A stretch of DNA of 64,000 nt, from positions 187,088,053-187,152,052 of the forward strand of contig CM048552.1 of assembly GCA_026413225.1 (NCBI GenBank), given 5' to 3'. This DNA is from Otis tarda (lineage: Eukaryota; Chordata; Aves; Otidiformes; Otididae). This document shows, one piece after another, positions 1 to 12,600 of this stretch. Below the pieces are notes generated by a model, which was not told the DNA's origin, ran no database searches, and worked only from the letters and a program-made list of their open reading frames with translations. Within the stretch, counting starts at the first letter, position 1; every line of letters starts with the position of its first letter. The position numbers were made by a program, and so were the translations under genes.

Positions 1-935
1 CAGGTCTCCCTGGAGCCTCCTCTTCTCCAGGCTGAACAGCCCCAATTCTCTCAGCCTGTCCTCATAGGAAAGGTGCTCCAGCCCTCTTATCATCTTCGTG
101 GCCCTCCTCTGGACCTTCTCCAACTGGTCCATGTCCTTCTTATGTTGGAGGCTCCAGAACTGGACAGAGTACTCCAGGTGGGGTCTCACCAGGGCAGAGT
201 AGAGGGGAAGAATCACCTCCCTCAACATGCTGGCCACGCTCCTCTTGATGCAGCCCAGGATGCGGCTGGCCTTCTGGGCCACAAGAGCACATTGCTGGCT
301 CATGTTTAGCTTCTCGTCCACCAGCACTCCCAAGTCCTTCTCCTCAGGGCTGCTCTCAATCCATTCTCCGCTCAGCCTGTATTTGTGCCTGGGATTGCCA
401 TGACCCAGGTGCAGGACCTTGCACTTGCCTGGTTGAACTTCATGAGGTTGACATGGGCCCACCTCTCCAGCCTGTCCAGGTCCCTCTGGATGGCATCCCT
501 CCCCTCCAGTGTGTCAATGGCACCACACAGCTTGGTGTCATCAGCAAACTTGCTGAGGGTGCACTCTATCCCACTGTCCATGTCGCCGACAAAGATGTTG
601 AACAGGGCCGGGCCCAACACGAACCCCTAAGGGACGCCACTCGTGACCGGTCTCCACATGGACACTGAGCCGTTGACCACCACTCTCTGAGTGCAGCCAT
701 CCAGCCAACTCCTTATCCACCGAGTAGTCTGTCCATCAAACCCATGTTTCTCTAGTTTAGAGAGAAGGATGTCGTGTGGGACAGTGTCAAAAGCTTTGCA
801 CAAGTGCGGGTAGATGATATCTGTTGCTCGTCCCTTGTCCACCGATGCTGTTACCCCATCATAGAAGGCAACCAAACTGGTCAGGCATGATCTGCCCTTG
901 GTGAAGCCATGTTGGCTGTCACCAACCACCTCTAG
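1..935 (-). mobile_element. CR1 LINE fragment (reverse transcriptase region)
   Basis: On the minus strand it encodes CR1 ORF2 reverse transcriptase blocks: [49 protein letters not shown] and the catalytic-type FADDTKLCG, followed by the C-terminal part. A TAG stop at 627-629 replaces the usual Gln in the GVPQG block, so this copy is dead. It is 5' truncated near 935 and runs out of the window at base 1 before its 3' end. Confidence 0.92.
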
Positions 936-1606
936 ATAGATGGGCTAAATGGGATAAACTTACAAAGTAGGTCAAATGAATGCTACCCTGTTTCTCTCCA
1001 TTAACTATAAAAAGACACTAAATCATCAGCTTGAAGCTAGATATTTACAGTATGAAATTAGGCAATATGAATCCCATGGTTTCTGTGAGTGTGCCTATAT
1101 TACCTCATCTAATTCTGATTTCTTTAATTTTCTGTCTTACAGAAAAACTGTGGAATGCAGTAGGCTATTTCTGTTAAGGCAAAAATTGAAAATTGTTACC
1201 TATAGGTGTGACACAACCTTGTTTAGTGCAAAGAACAAAGTGATTTCTGCTCAGAGTTGTTTAGAATCTTTTTCATCATTGCTTGAACATTTTAAAAACA
1301 ATACCGTTATTTTCCTTAAAATGGTCTATTTTCAGGAAGAGAAGTACTTGTTTAGATGAATACTGTCTTGAAGAACTATTTAAAATAATTATTTTTCAGC
1401 TTGAAAAATTGGCTTGGAATTTCAGTTAGAAATTCAAACACGGTTTTGAGAGTTGTTTTATAGATTTGTAGATTTTATATATATATCTATATATATATAT
1501 ATATTATAAATTTGTAATGCCTGTAAGTGTTCTTTCTGGTCAACGTCATCTCTATGTTAGGCCTCCATATGTTCTTTTGAGTCACAGCAGAACCTTCTTT
1601 TTTTGG
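936..1606. other. AT-rich spacer between CR1 copies
   Basis: Contains a 127-codon plus-strand ORF (976-1359) without recognisable domains; its length is within chance for AT-rich sequence. Nothing else is supported here. Confidence 0.6.
1474..1508. repeat. TA-rich simple repeat
   Basis: Runs of TATATA interrupted by one CTATATAT, between two CR1 fragments. Confidence 0.9.
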
Positions 1607-2117
1607 GGCCCCTGAGTACAAGAAGGATGTTGAGTTGCTGGAGTGCATCCAGAGAAGGGCAACAAAGTTGGTGAGGAGTTTGGAGCACAAGTCTTATGAG
1701 GAGCAGCTGAGGGAACTGGGGTTGTTTAGTCTGGAGAAGAGGAGGCTGAGGGGAGACCTCATTGCTCTCTACAGCTACCTGAAAGGAGGTTGTAGGGAGG
1801 CAAGTGTTGGTCTCTTCTCCCAGGTAACTAGTGATAGGATGAGAGGAAATGGCCTCAAGTTGCAGCAGGGGAAGTTTAGGTTGGATATTAGGAAACATTT
1901 CTTTACTGAAAGAGTGGTCAGGCACTGGAACAGGCTGCCCAGAGAAGTGGTGGAGTCACTACCCCTGGAGGTGTTCAAAGAACATGTAGATGTGGCACTT
2001 CAAGCCAGGGTTTATGTAGGCATGGTGGTGTTAGGTTGATGGTGGGACTTGATGATCTTGGAGGTCTTTTCCAACCTGAATGACTCAATGATTCTATGAT
2101 GATTCTATGATTCTAGG
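1607..2117 (+). mobile_element. CR1 LINE 3' end
   Basis: Encodes the C-terminal part of CR1 ORF2 ([54 protein letters not shown]) up to a stop at 2037-2039. The short CR1 3'UTR follows (GATGATCTTGGAGGTC) with a tail of ATTCTATGAT-type repeats at 2090-2117. 5' truncated, as is usual for CR1. Confidence 0.93.
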
Positions 2118-5017
2118 GTCACTAGGATTGAAATATAGGGATTAACCAGCTCTTGATTATTTTTCAATTAAGACAACTGATATTGAGAAAATATTTTGTG
2201 AGGCAAGCAAGTCTGTTCTGGAGGACAAGAAAACTGCACACCTGGACCTGTTCCCTCCTATGTGCCAGCACATGTGTGTTCCATGTGACCAAAAGAGCAA
2301 TTTTTCCTGCCACAGAACGAGACTCTGCCAAGGCACGTGTGGTGAGATGATGCCATTGCCTGAACTGAGGGAGGTGGATGTTGCATTTCAGTCAAATCAG
2401 GGAGTATTTTTGGTCACACAATGAGGAAGCACTATGATTTACTTTGGTGGATCAGAACACAGACACTTCATCACTGGTTTATGTTCTGTTAAAGTATACT
2501 AATAATATACCATTTGTCATTTAAATGAGCTTATTTTAGTGTATAATAAAGCATGATTCATGTTGCCTTATACAATTTTATTAGGTTTTTCAGTTTTCAT
2601 ATTTATCTGTTGTTTTTCTTTTGTGTATGTGTATCCCCCATTAGACATGAGGATCAAGGGATGTGATTCTTGTCTAATGGGAAGAAAAATAAGGAGAAAA
2701 AAAAGACTGAATAAAATATTTTTAATTTGTTTCATTGTCACACATATTTTGTTTTTAGTAAAACCAAACCAAACAATAATTTGACCTGTGATAAACAGGG
2801 AATAGTATTTCAAACTAGATAACTTAAAATTCATCATAATTATCCTGCTACATCAGCTGAAGTTACACGTATCAATCAGCCTTTTACCGGAATGACATGT
2901 AACACTCTTGCATATATACAGCTGACCCTTAAATGTGCAGATCAATGGATTTACAGTTATGCATGCAAATGTTTGAACCACTGAAGCATAAAATAGATAA
3001 ACTTGGCCTGAAACTGTAATTTGTTTGTTGAAACACTGTAAAATGAAACATAATCGTAAGTGGAAACATTTTTGTCTTTTAAATGACAACTTCGACTTAA
3101 CAATGAATCACACTTCTTTCTAAACATTGTTTCATTTCTTGCTCCAAGCAAGATTTAAAAGTTGATTTACTTAAAGCTTGTGTAGGGGAGGTGGAAGGGG
3201 TAAATTCCACAGCTGAAGATGGACAAAGGTAGCATTTATTTGGCAGCAGAAAGTCAGTCATTTTTGTTTGGCAAAAAAGGGATGCTTGCATTTCCGCAGA
3301 CATTTGGATTATTAGAAGCAGCCCTAGCAGAAATGAATGAGCGGACAGCGTGCAGGTGAAATCTGAATGCACATCAGATGGCTCTGAAATGTGTAAAACG
3401 ATTGTCCTCAGATAGGACGCGGTCCCATATTGCATGCATTTAGCTCTCTGGATGTGATGAGTCATACGGACCCCAATGTGAATACTCATGTGTGTAAAAT
3501 TGAGACTTGAGTGTTTACAGTGATATCACCACAGCGGTTCAGATCAGTCTAGTGTTTTAAACTTCAGTGTTTTCTTTCTGGGAGATATCACTAAGGTTTA
3601 AAAGTGTTGGCAAGCCTGGAGGGAAAGTATTTAATTCTTAAGCAAATAACATTTTAGTATCTTCAGCTCCTGACAGAAATCCCTAATTAGTGTATCTTTT
3701 GTTTATAATGATATAGTATATCTTCTGTTTATAAAGACAGATAGTATATCTCAAATGTGCATGAGTAGCAACAGAAAGTTCTAAATATTTAATATGTATA
3801 AATTACTGCATTATTTTTACTCCCAAACTGATGTCATTTCAGACCCTTGTTCAGGCCCATTTGAGAATTTCTGTTTGGGGCATTTTGAAATACCTGAAAG
3901 AAACATTTCTATCTGAAAGTTCCTGGAAAAGGACTTTATCAGGGACAATACACATCTAGAGATTGTGGGAGATGCTCATAAATCAAAAGAAATGAACAGC
4001 CAGCATGTCCATTCAGTTCAACTGATGATAGGAGTGCTCGGCACCTCAAACAATTAGCTTCCTTACCAGGTGCCTAAATAAAGATGGGCCAGTGATTCAA
4101 AAATACCAGCTTAGTAAGTCAGTTTCGCAAATGTACAGCAATGTTTGCTATAACATTTCCACCACACATCACAGTCAGGGAGGAAATAGGATGTCTGGAG
4201 GCTGTGCCTCTACACTTGACCCTGACACACATATGCTGCTTCTGGAGGTTTGTGGGGTTGGATTCCATGTACAAAGGCCTGGGATGCATCGTCATTTCCA
4301 GGACTGCAGGCTGAATCAATGTTGTTATTTACGGAGAACCTTTTCTCCATATGGAAGGCTTTCCTTCTAGGAAGATCTCTCTTCTAGGAAGGTTTAAAAC
4401 CTACCAACTGGCTCTGTCCTGCTCTTCCAGTGCTCTTGTATGGATTACAGTGGAACAGTCAGGAGCCTATTTCTCTCTTTGCTAACACAAGTACTGAGGA
4501 GGGTTTTACAAGACCCATCGGTGAATGTTGCAATCCAGGCATATGCTACAGCAAATCACAATCACTTTGAAAGCAAGTGATTTCAGTGGGGAGTTTTTCA
4601 AAACACATGGTGCGGTGTGGTCTTTGGCACGTAGATCTTCAAGCAGGGGAAAAAAAATCAGGAAAATTAAAATAAAACAAATTTAGATTAATGTAATCTC
4701 AGAGTTATGAATATATATGTTCAAACTTCAGGAAATTTTTTTTTCAGCCTTACATCAACTCAGCTGTTTTGCATATGTTGGCCTTGGTTATTAGTTCTGC
4801 TCTGGTTTTGGGGCATAGATGTTTTTAATATTTGTCTCATATGTCTGAGATTTACAATTGATATGTCTACTTTAATACTTTTGATAACATATAATATTTA
4901 TCTCCTAAATCTCTGGGACAGTGGCCATCAACCCATTCTTGTGTTGGTAAAACTAAGTTTATGTACATATGTACGTGCGTATGAAAACATGCATAAGTGT
5001 GGATCTTATTTTAGAAG
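2118..5017. other. Upstream intergenic sequence
   Basis: No gene recognised. Imperfect direct repeats containing GTATATCTT and TGTTTATAA lie at about 3690-3750. A short stretch at 4030-4100 (GGTGCCTAAATAAAGATGGG) resembles an old interspersed repeat, at low confidence. Confidence 0.5.
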
Positions 5018-5450
5018 AATAGAATCACAGAATCTTTAAGGTTGGGAAAGACCTCCAAGATCATCAAGTCCAACCATCAACCTAACAAACACCACCATGC
5101 CTACTAAACCATGTCCTGAAGTGCCACATCTACGTGTTTTTTTTAACACCTCCAGGGACGTTGACTCCACCACTTCCTTGGGCAGCCTGTTGCGGTGCCT
5201 GATCACTCTTTCAGTAAAGAAGTGTTTCCTAATATCCAACCTAAATCTCCCCTGGCACAACTTGAGGCCATTTCCTCTCATCCTATCACTAGTTACTTGG
5301 GAGAAGAGACCAACACCTGCCTCGCTACAACCTCCTTTCAGGTAGCTGTAGAGAGTGATAAGGTCATCATCTCCTCTTCTCTGCACTAAACAATCCCAGT
5401 TCTCTCAGCTGCTCCTATAAGACGTATGCTCCAGACCCCTCACCAGCAGT
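5018..5450 (-). mobile_element. CR1 LINE 3' end, minus strand
   Basis: The 3' tail (AGAATAGAATCACAGAAT) lies at 5018 and the body reads on the minus strand: [40 protein letters not shown]. It is closely related to the copy at 1607-2117 in the opposite orientation. The 5' truncation near 5450 is approximate. Confidence 0.9.
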
Positions 5451-5689
5451 TGTCCTGCATATGCCAGGTGAACGCATTTTGTGACCATGCCTCCTTGGTG
5501 CAATCTGTAGGTATAGGACCTATCTAACAGGATCGTATTACCCACTGGGGAGGTGCCTCTGGAGAGGGTCCAGTCCTGCTCCCAGCTCAGGGCCATGTCC
5601 AGCTGCATTTTTAACATCTCTGCAGATGGCGACTCTGTGGTTGTTCAGGACAACCTGCTTCAGTGTGCACATCTAATGCATTTTTTTCT

Positions 5690-5935
5690 TATGTTTAAAT
5701 GTGTTTCAGTTTGTGCCCTTTTGCCTTGAGCCCTGTCAGTGGGCACCACCGTGAAGAGCCTGGCTGCACCATCTTTACTCCCTCCACGAGATGCTTAAGT
5801 ACATGGATTAAGATCCTCCCTGAACCATCCCTTCTCCGGGCTGAACAGCCCCAGCTTTCGGCCTGCCCTCACATCAGATGTTCAAATCCGTTAATCCCCT
5901 CCGTGGCCCTGCATTTCTGCCTTTAGGTCTAAACT
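5690..5935 (-). mobile_element. CR1 LINE internal fragment, diverged
   Basis: Plus-strand text such as TTCTCCGGGCTGAACAGCCC and CCTCCGTGGCCCTGCATTTC is the reverse complement of the conserved C-terminal ORF2 region of CR1 (compare position 1-110). No 3' tail is visible and it is more diverged than its neighbours. It abuts the CpG island and probably marks the upstream edge of the promoter region. Confidence 0.7.
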
Positions 5936-6532
5936 CATCACGCCTAACGGAAGCTGTGCCCCTAACCGACAGCTTTCGGCAGAGGCGCTGGCAGGCACCG
6001 ATCTGCTATGGCCGCCGGAGCGCCTGCCACAGAGCCCTGCAAAACGGTCACCTCCCAGCCTGCGACGGGACAGGGTTATGAAGGGAAGCCTTTGTCTGCC
6101 AGCCCTCATCGTGTGAGGGGAGGGAGATGTGTACAGGAAAGCAGCCCTACTACCTGCCCGCTCCTGGGCCGAGAGCGGGCAAAAAGTGCTCAACTGCCCT
6201 CTCTCCTGTCCCGTCGCTTCCCGCCCCACACACCCAACAGCCTGCACGGAGAGCGAGAGGCTTTGCCGCTCACTGTCCCGCCCGGAACGGCTTGTACCAT
6301 TCCCTCCATGTGGGAGGGGGGGAGGCAGAGGAGAAGAGGGAGCGCAGCCTCAGCTATCTCAGTACCCTGCTACTGCACGCCCCCCCTCTCCCGCTCGTGG
6401 GGTGGCGCCGTCCTGCCGCCGCCCGCGCGCGCGGGGCTGCGGGGTGCGCGACCGCCGGCGGGGCGGTAGCGCGGGCGCCTCTTCCCGCCTCTCCTTACCC
6501 AACCCTCCGCCGCAGCGCGCGGCCCCGCCCCG

Positions 6533-6544
6533 GCCGCCATGTTG
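6533..6544 (-). promoter_or_regulatory. YY1-like site overlapping an upstream ATG
   Basis: GCCGCCATGTTG differs by one base from the YY1 consensus read in reverse (GCCGCCATYTTG). It lies 56-67 nt before the RNASEH2B start. YY1 sites just downstream of transcription starts are common in TATA-less CpG promoters. The same bases give an ATG in a near-ideal Kozak context. Confidence 0.5.
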
Positions 6545-6599
6545 CGGCGGCGGCGGGAGCGGCGGCGGGAGCGCGGGCAGCGGCTGGGGCGTACGGAGC

Positions 6600-6663
6600 A
6601 TGCACGGCGCGAAGCAGCGTCCCGCGGGCGCGCACCCTGGCCAGTGGGTGCTCATTGCACCAG
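6600..6663 (+). CDS. RNASEH2B: RNASEH2B coding exon 1
   Basis: Starts at an ATG with A at -3 and C at +4, a moderate context, and reads [21 protein letters not shown]. It ends in phase 1 before donor GTAACC. The N-terminal segment is the least conserved part of the family, but its length (22 residues to the shared Glu) and the final hydrophobic run WVLIAPE match human HVFLVSE in position. It lies inside the CpG island. Confidence 0.85.
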
Positions 6664-9600
6664 GTAACCCAGCGGGGCTCCGAGGTGGGAGCAGGCTCTG
6701 CCGCAGCGCCGATTTCTCGTTCTCACACCGCGCCCCGCTGCCTGGCCCTGGGGCTGGGCCGTCGCTCGGGCAGGAAACGGGTGCCTTTGTCCGAGGGCCG
6801 GGGCAGGTCTCTGGGCTGCTGTGTGCAGCCAGCCCCAGCCCTGGTGTGGTAAGAACGTTTTGAGACACAGCCTTTACACAAGGCCCTACAGAGTACCTCC
6901 CTTCCCGCCCCCTCCTCTCCAGGGACCCTATTTCCTTCACTGCATCTATGCGTTTTATTTTTATGTGTCATTAGGGTTTTCCAAAGGTCAGCTCGCCCCT
7001 GGTTTGCAAACAGCGTTGTGAGCCTTGGGGAGAGGAGCTGTAGAAGAGGAGTCTTGTCACCGAAGTCCCTTATGGGGCCTCACCATCCCTTGCTTCCATC
7101 CCCATAGTCCATGCCTGCTTTTTTTTTTTGAAGGAAATGGTTTACTGCCCTAAGCCTCAGCTTTAAAACAAACCCCTTGGAAACTGTAAGTCCTAAGCCA
7201 GAGTGAGATCTCTTCAGCTCTTCCTCTCTGTAGGCTAAAGAAGCAGACCTGCATGTGTCAGCTCTGCAGATGCAGTATACACAAGGCCTTAAACACTGTG
7301 TAGGCTTAGTTTCTCTCACTTAGCACTGAATAAATGGGAAGATGCCTTTCCCCCTTTACATTTATTTCTGTCTAGTATCAGGTTTTAAATTTTTAGATTC
7401 GCAGAAGATTTTTGTGTTAGAAGAGGATGAGTGAAACAGGATGTGCTCAAACTCCAAGACAGTACGAGGAAGGAGGCATTTCATAAGTGCTTATTTTAGT
7501 TTGATTTCCTAAAGAAATGCAGCTTCCACAATGATCTGTGGATCAGCTTTTGTACTGTGCCTATTTCTTACCCCACCCAAAACTTTTGAGTGTTAATTTC
7601 AACCAACTATGACAACTGATAAAAAGGAGGAGCACTTTAGAGTAATTTTATGAACTTTGTGTAAATGTCTGCGATAATGTGAGAAATGCTATAAATGGCA
7701 CCACTGAAGGAAGGTATGGCGAAAGCTTAGTTCAGCAAAGTTTCACAACAAGACAGGAGCAGATTGAGCATACATGCATCTGTAAGAAACCAGGCTTCTG
7801 TAGTTACATGAGAAACAGAACCAATTGTTATGATTTCAGTGATTCCTCTCTTCCTCTGGGTTTAGGTTTTCAATTCCACCCTTTGATATCTGGCATGCTT
7901 GATGCCTAAGAAAGGAATTTATAAGTGAGGAATTCCTTTTTTTTTAATATTGACTCTCTGCAGACTAGGATTTAAAGCTGAATTTTGTGTCAGATCGCTG
8001 GCAATGCCAACAGATGTCCATACTGTGCAAATATTTACAAATATCCTTAACTTATGCATGAGTAGTCAGTTTTGTGCAGGAAGTTAAATTCTTCAGTAAG
8101 TGTTTGCAGGATTGGAGCCAGAGCTTGTAACTTTCATGAAGCCAGACAGTTTGTATTACCAATTATGCCAGCACAGCTCTGACAAAATTTATATAGTATT
8201 CCAGACCTGTAAGGAAGTTTATTAAAACTTAATAGAACCTCAAAGCACATAGTGATTTTTTAAAAAGTCTGTGGCTAATAATTTCAGAACTCTATGGCTG
8301 ATGACACTTGCCAATCTTATGAAGACAACTGCTGAAATGAAATAGATTAAATTATTTTAGTTTGGTTTTAACTTTTTTTTTCAGAAAAGAGAATTTTAAA
8401 TTTAACGTCTTTCACTTTTCGGAGTTTTGCATTTCTTAAGTGCTTTGTTGAATGGATCTCAGTTGTTCTTCGTTGGCTGTTTAGCAGAATTTGTAGTAGG
8501 AAGACTGATTACTTTTAGGAATGGAGATGGATGCAGTTGGATTTGTAACAAAAAATACTTTTTCTTTGACTATGTTAAATTTTATTCATATGGGAACCCA
8601 TATTTTCATAATACTTGCTTGGCGTTCTGCTACCTACATGCATAAAAATGACTGTAAATTCTGTTTCTGGATGTCAGTTTAATACGATTTGTAATAAGTC
8701 TTACCAACACCTTCTAGGTGCAAATAGCCTATTTATCTTCTTGCATCTTTGGCCATTATCCTGTGCATAGTGAGAGGAAGGAGCAAGGTGTGTTTTCATA
8801 CTGTGCAAGAAGCTCCAAAACTTTTCATGCTGTGCAAGAAGCTCCAAAACATTTCAAGGCACTTTCTAAGGTCCTGGTTTCAAGTGCTTGAAGTACTTTG
8901 AACTTCTCATCTGGGTAGTCTGCCTCCTGGAACTGCTTGTAATGTTACTGCTATATAACATCCTACACAACCTAGTAGCATCTCCACTTGGATGTATGCC
9001 ATTCATCTTGCTTTGATTGTGACATCTTAGAAGTTTCTGTGTGGATGGAGATGGTAACTAGTTGTGCAAAGAGGCTAGATATCTTAGTCTAAAAAAGAGT
9101 GAGGTCTGTCAGAAGTGTAGCAGTGAAACAATGAGAACTGAAATGTGCTTTCTTAAGTACCAGTATTTTTCAATCATTCAGACTGTTAGAGGTTCAACAG
9201 TAGCTTCCTAAAACGAGGCAAAAATATGGATAGAGTTCTAAATGATGCATGTGTTGCTCTGATTACTTGGTTATTACATCGTTCTGAGAATCTCTGATTT
9301 TGCACAAGTCTTTGACCGTGGTTTAGCTGCTTATGTGACACGTGGAAACACTTAACTGTGTAAAAAGCACAGGTAAGAGAAAGGTGAGATTCTTTCTTGT
9401 TTGGACTTCAGCAACTGACAACATTGGGTTGATATGTGGAACACAGCAGCTAAAAAGCAGACAGATTTTATTTTCTAATTGCCATAGAAAATGAGCAGAG
9501 TATGCTTGTCAGCTTTAGTATTGAAGATTGTAAAATTATTACTAATTTCCTTGTTTCAGTACACATTTATACACTGAGTTATATTGCATAGACAATAAAT

Positions 9601-12600
9601 TACTGCTCTGCTGTTCAGAGCATCTTTGATGACTGAGATAAATTTCAGTTTTGTTTCTGGTTTTTTATTGATTTTAGTGTTCCGGAAACAGCTCAGAAGC
9701 AAGGAATCTCTGTCCATGTTCTTTGTCGAAAGTCATGATTATGGCTAGAGGAGTAATGGAGTTGGAGTGGTTGTTTTACCAATTATGGGTGTTATCACAG
9801 CCCTCTTGAACTGTTCTAGAGGGCCAGACTATGTCACTTTCTGTTACAAGTGGTTAACTCTGTCATTATATTTCCAGTACTGTAAAACTTTGATTGTTAG
9901 TGTCCATCTCATGCCTACACATCATAGGACAGAGCTACAAACCACACAGCTCAGCAGGAATTTTGCATTGATTATAAGGTGAGTGAAGGTGGGAAGGGGG
10001 AGCAGAGTTGCCTGAGCTGAGAGGCAGAGTTGATGTTCAGTCAGCAGGCCAGTCACCCTGTGCTTCATTCCAATCAGTCTTTGCCTACCCTTCTTCTTTC
10101 CTATGGCAGTGAAAGAGCCTCGTTCGATGTCCTTATTGGTAGCAGCCTGACCCACAGTCTCTGATCTCACCAGCCCTTTGCCAAGACACTTAGGTTGTTT
10201 AACATGGGTCGGTCACGCAAGGGAAGTCGGAGTAGAAAGGGGAAACAAGAGCCTCAGATGGTCATACCTGGGCTGGCTGGTGAGCAACTTCTAGGTAAAG
10301 TAGCAAATTTTACCTTTAGAAATGGTAGCCTGCCCTTGTCTTGGTGAGAGCTCTTGTGACAGTGTTTCTGCTGATACTTATTTTTTTTTCCATGGGGGCA
10401 AGGTGATTTGATGTGCAAATACAATCATATTTTTGTTTTGTTTTTATAAGCGTAATTTTTCCTGTGTTAGGGATTGGACCACCAGTGGCAAGACAAAGGA
10501 GGAGGCCTTGGCTTGGGAGTCGGGGGAAAGGAGTTAGGGAGCATTGCTCTGGTGGAGAAGGTAGGATGAGGAGAGGGTGGTAACCATGCGGATCACTCCT
10601 GAAAGGCTTGAAGTCGTACATTGTGCAGCCTTATCATGGACATTTAGAGGAAGGTTGAGAATTGTAGGTGAGTAGTCAAGAGAAAGAATGATGAACAAAA
10701 GGGAAGAGGGTAGATGGAGGGATTAGACATATGGAGGGATGGGATAAGGACAGAAAACTTGGTGAGGACAGAAAACTGAGGCTTGTGGGTAAGGGTAGAG
10801 GTGTGCATGCTGAGCTCAAAATAGAGTTGACTCTTTGGGCAGTTTCTCTAGTTGCAGATTAACTATGCTGTGGATGTACAGGCACCAGATTTGGCCTAGA
10901 GCAGACTCAGCTCAGCACTAACAGTTTATTAGTTCAAGTGCTGTGCCATGTTAACACATCTCTGCTATTTCCAGGACCAGCTTTGCAGTGCAGCTGCTTT
11001 CAGACAGTATCTGAAGTAATAAGTCCTAATGGACCCAAGCTGGCTCTGTGTAGACCCACTTGGGTGTTTCTGTGCTGTGCTCTGCGTTCCAGGGGATTTT
11101 ATTAGCTTGGCTGGAAATCCAGATCTGAACTTGCTTTGTGCAGGGTAGTTGATGTCGATGGTTAAGAAGACCTCCCGAATGTGGAGTTCTGAAGGAACAG
11201 TGGTAGAGAGACACCAAAGTACTAGTAAGTCCTGAAGGACCTATGTGGACTTCATTGGTGGGTGGCTGAGTTTCCAGATTGTGCTTTTCTGCATTTCTCT
11301 TAGTAGTTGGATAATCGGGGATGTTATGTTACCCGTGTGTCTGAGCCCCCCTTACCCTTGAGAATATACAGCTTTCTATACATGTTGTATTGGTCTAGCT
11401 ATTGAACAGGTATAAGGAAAAAGAAGTAGCACCTAAAAATTAAAACCTAGCCATCTCACAGCTAGAAAGTTGCTAATGATGTGCTTTAGTGGAGGGGATT
11501 CTGTCTATGTTTACTCAGTATTCATGTACGTTTTAAAAAAAAATCTTACTACTTGAACGAATGAGATGATTTTTTTTTAATGTGTGCATAGGAAATTTGT
11601 ACTTGCTTTGTGAGGTGAGCCCATGGAACTACCATTTTTAATGTTTTATCTGAAAATCATAAGAACTAGAAATTATTATCTAGAAAGAGAAATAATACTG
11701 AGACCCCACTTAATTGTGGAGTTCTAAAGGCAGAGTTCTGGAAAACCCTGAAATACTGCAGTAAAGTCACTGCATGTGACATAGATCTGATCTGGGCTCT
11801 GTATAACAAATAAAACTTCTTTCGTAATGGCTTCAAACTGGTCTTACCGGTAGCAACCAAAATCACACCAGCTGCTTAACAGGGTGGGTGTGAAGGGCAG
11901 TCTCTTTTCAGTACACTTTCTCAGGGATAGGTGTTATGTCAGAACTGGAACTATTTTTATCCTTCACTGGTTTTAGCAAAGAGGTCAGGAATTGAAGGCA
12001 GTTTTCTAAGTCTGGAGTCCCACTCTACACCTCAACTTAAGGCCGCTGTATTTAATTTGTTCTGTGGTTGTCTGTATTAGGAAAAGAAGTAGGGGTTAGC
12101 TGCAAGCTGAAAATTATTTTCAACTTTTCTTTTTCTGAACGAGACAAGTTTAGATGACTACATTTTTTCAGTCTGCTGTTTTCTTAAAGAGTAAATTGAT
12201 TAGCTTTTTATTGTTTTATGGGAACTGCCATATGAATAGCACTGGAAGGATTGCAAGGGGGAGGGAAATTTAACAATCCTATTATTTTTAGGAATTACTT
12301 ATTTAAAAATAAAAGGAGCAGTTTCACATGAGACTTGGCAAGTTGTTTGAACAAATCTCATGTATGCCAAAAGTCAGATGGAGGCAGAAATAAATGGACT
12401 GTGATGCCAAACCATAGGGCATCAGCACACATTAAATTAATCCTTCATTCTTTCAGATGAGACTAAGGAACTTTTGTCTCCTTGCAACAACAGAGGAAGC
12501 ATTTGACTTGAAAAATTGGATCATATTGAGAGAAGATGTCATAGCAAAAGAAGCTGTGGAATACTTAATACGTAAAAGTAATTTGCTTTAAAATCTGAAG

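Larger units (their letters stand above)
5940..6800 (+). promoter_or_regulatory. CpG-island promoter of RNASEH2B
   Basis: The only strongly CpG-rich stretch in the window, densest at 6390-6640. It has no obvious TATA box. A GC box lies on the plus strand (GGGGCGG, 6460-6466) and another in reverse (CCCCGCCC, 6523-6530). A CGG-rich, G-quadruplex-prone leader at 6544-6595 runs into exon 1. This is typical of a housekeeping gene with dispersed start sites; divergent transcription is possible but no minus-strand gene is visible. Confidence 0.8.

Noticed and set aside
372..929. Reverse transcriptase ORFs as host genes
   Set aside because: They are fragments of a broken CR1 LINE with stops and truncated ends, as are those at 40792-41394 and 44257-45134.
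976..1359. 127-codon ORF between two CR1 copies
   Set aside because: No motif, AT-rich composition and length within chance expectation for a window of this size.
3097..3489. 130-codon minus-strand ORF
   Set aside because: No recognisable domain, no splice or promoter context, length near chance.
6008..6863. Several long overlapping ORFs in the CpG island, including one starting MAAGAPATEP
   Set aside because: GC-rich sequence is stop-poor in all frames, and both strands give long ORFs here. None joins in phase to RNASEH2B exon 2 in a way that matches the family, whereas the ATG at 6600 does.
10204..10347. Short ORF starting [15 protein letters not shown] in intron 1
   Set aside because: Basic start looks protein-like, but it is only 47 codons, is inside an intron and has no supporting splice signals.
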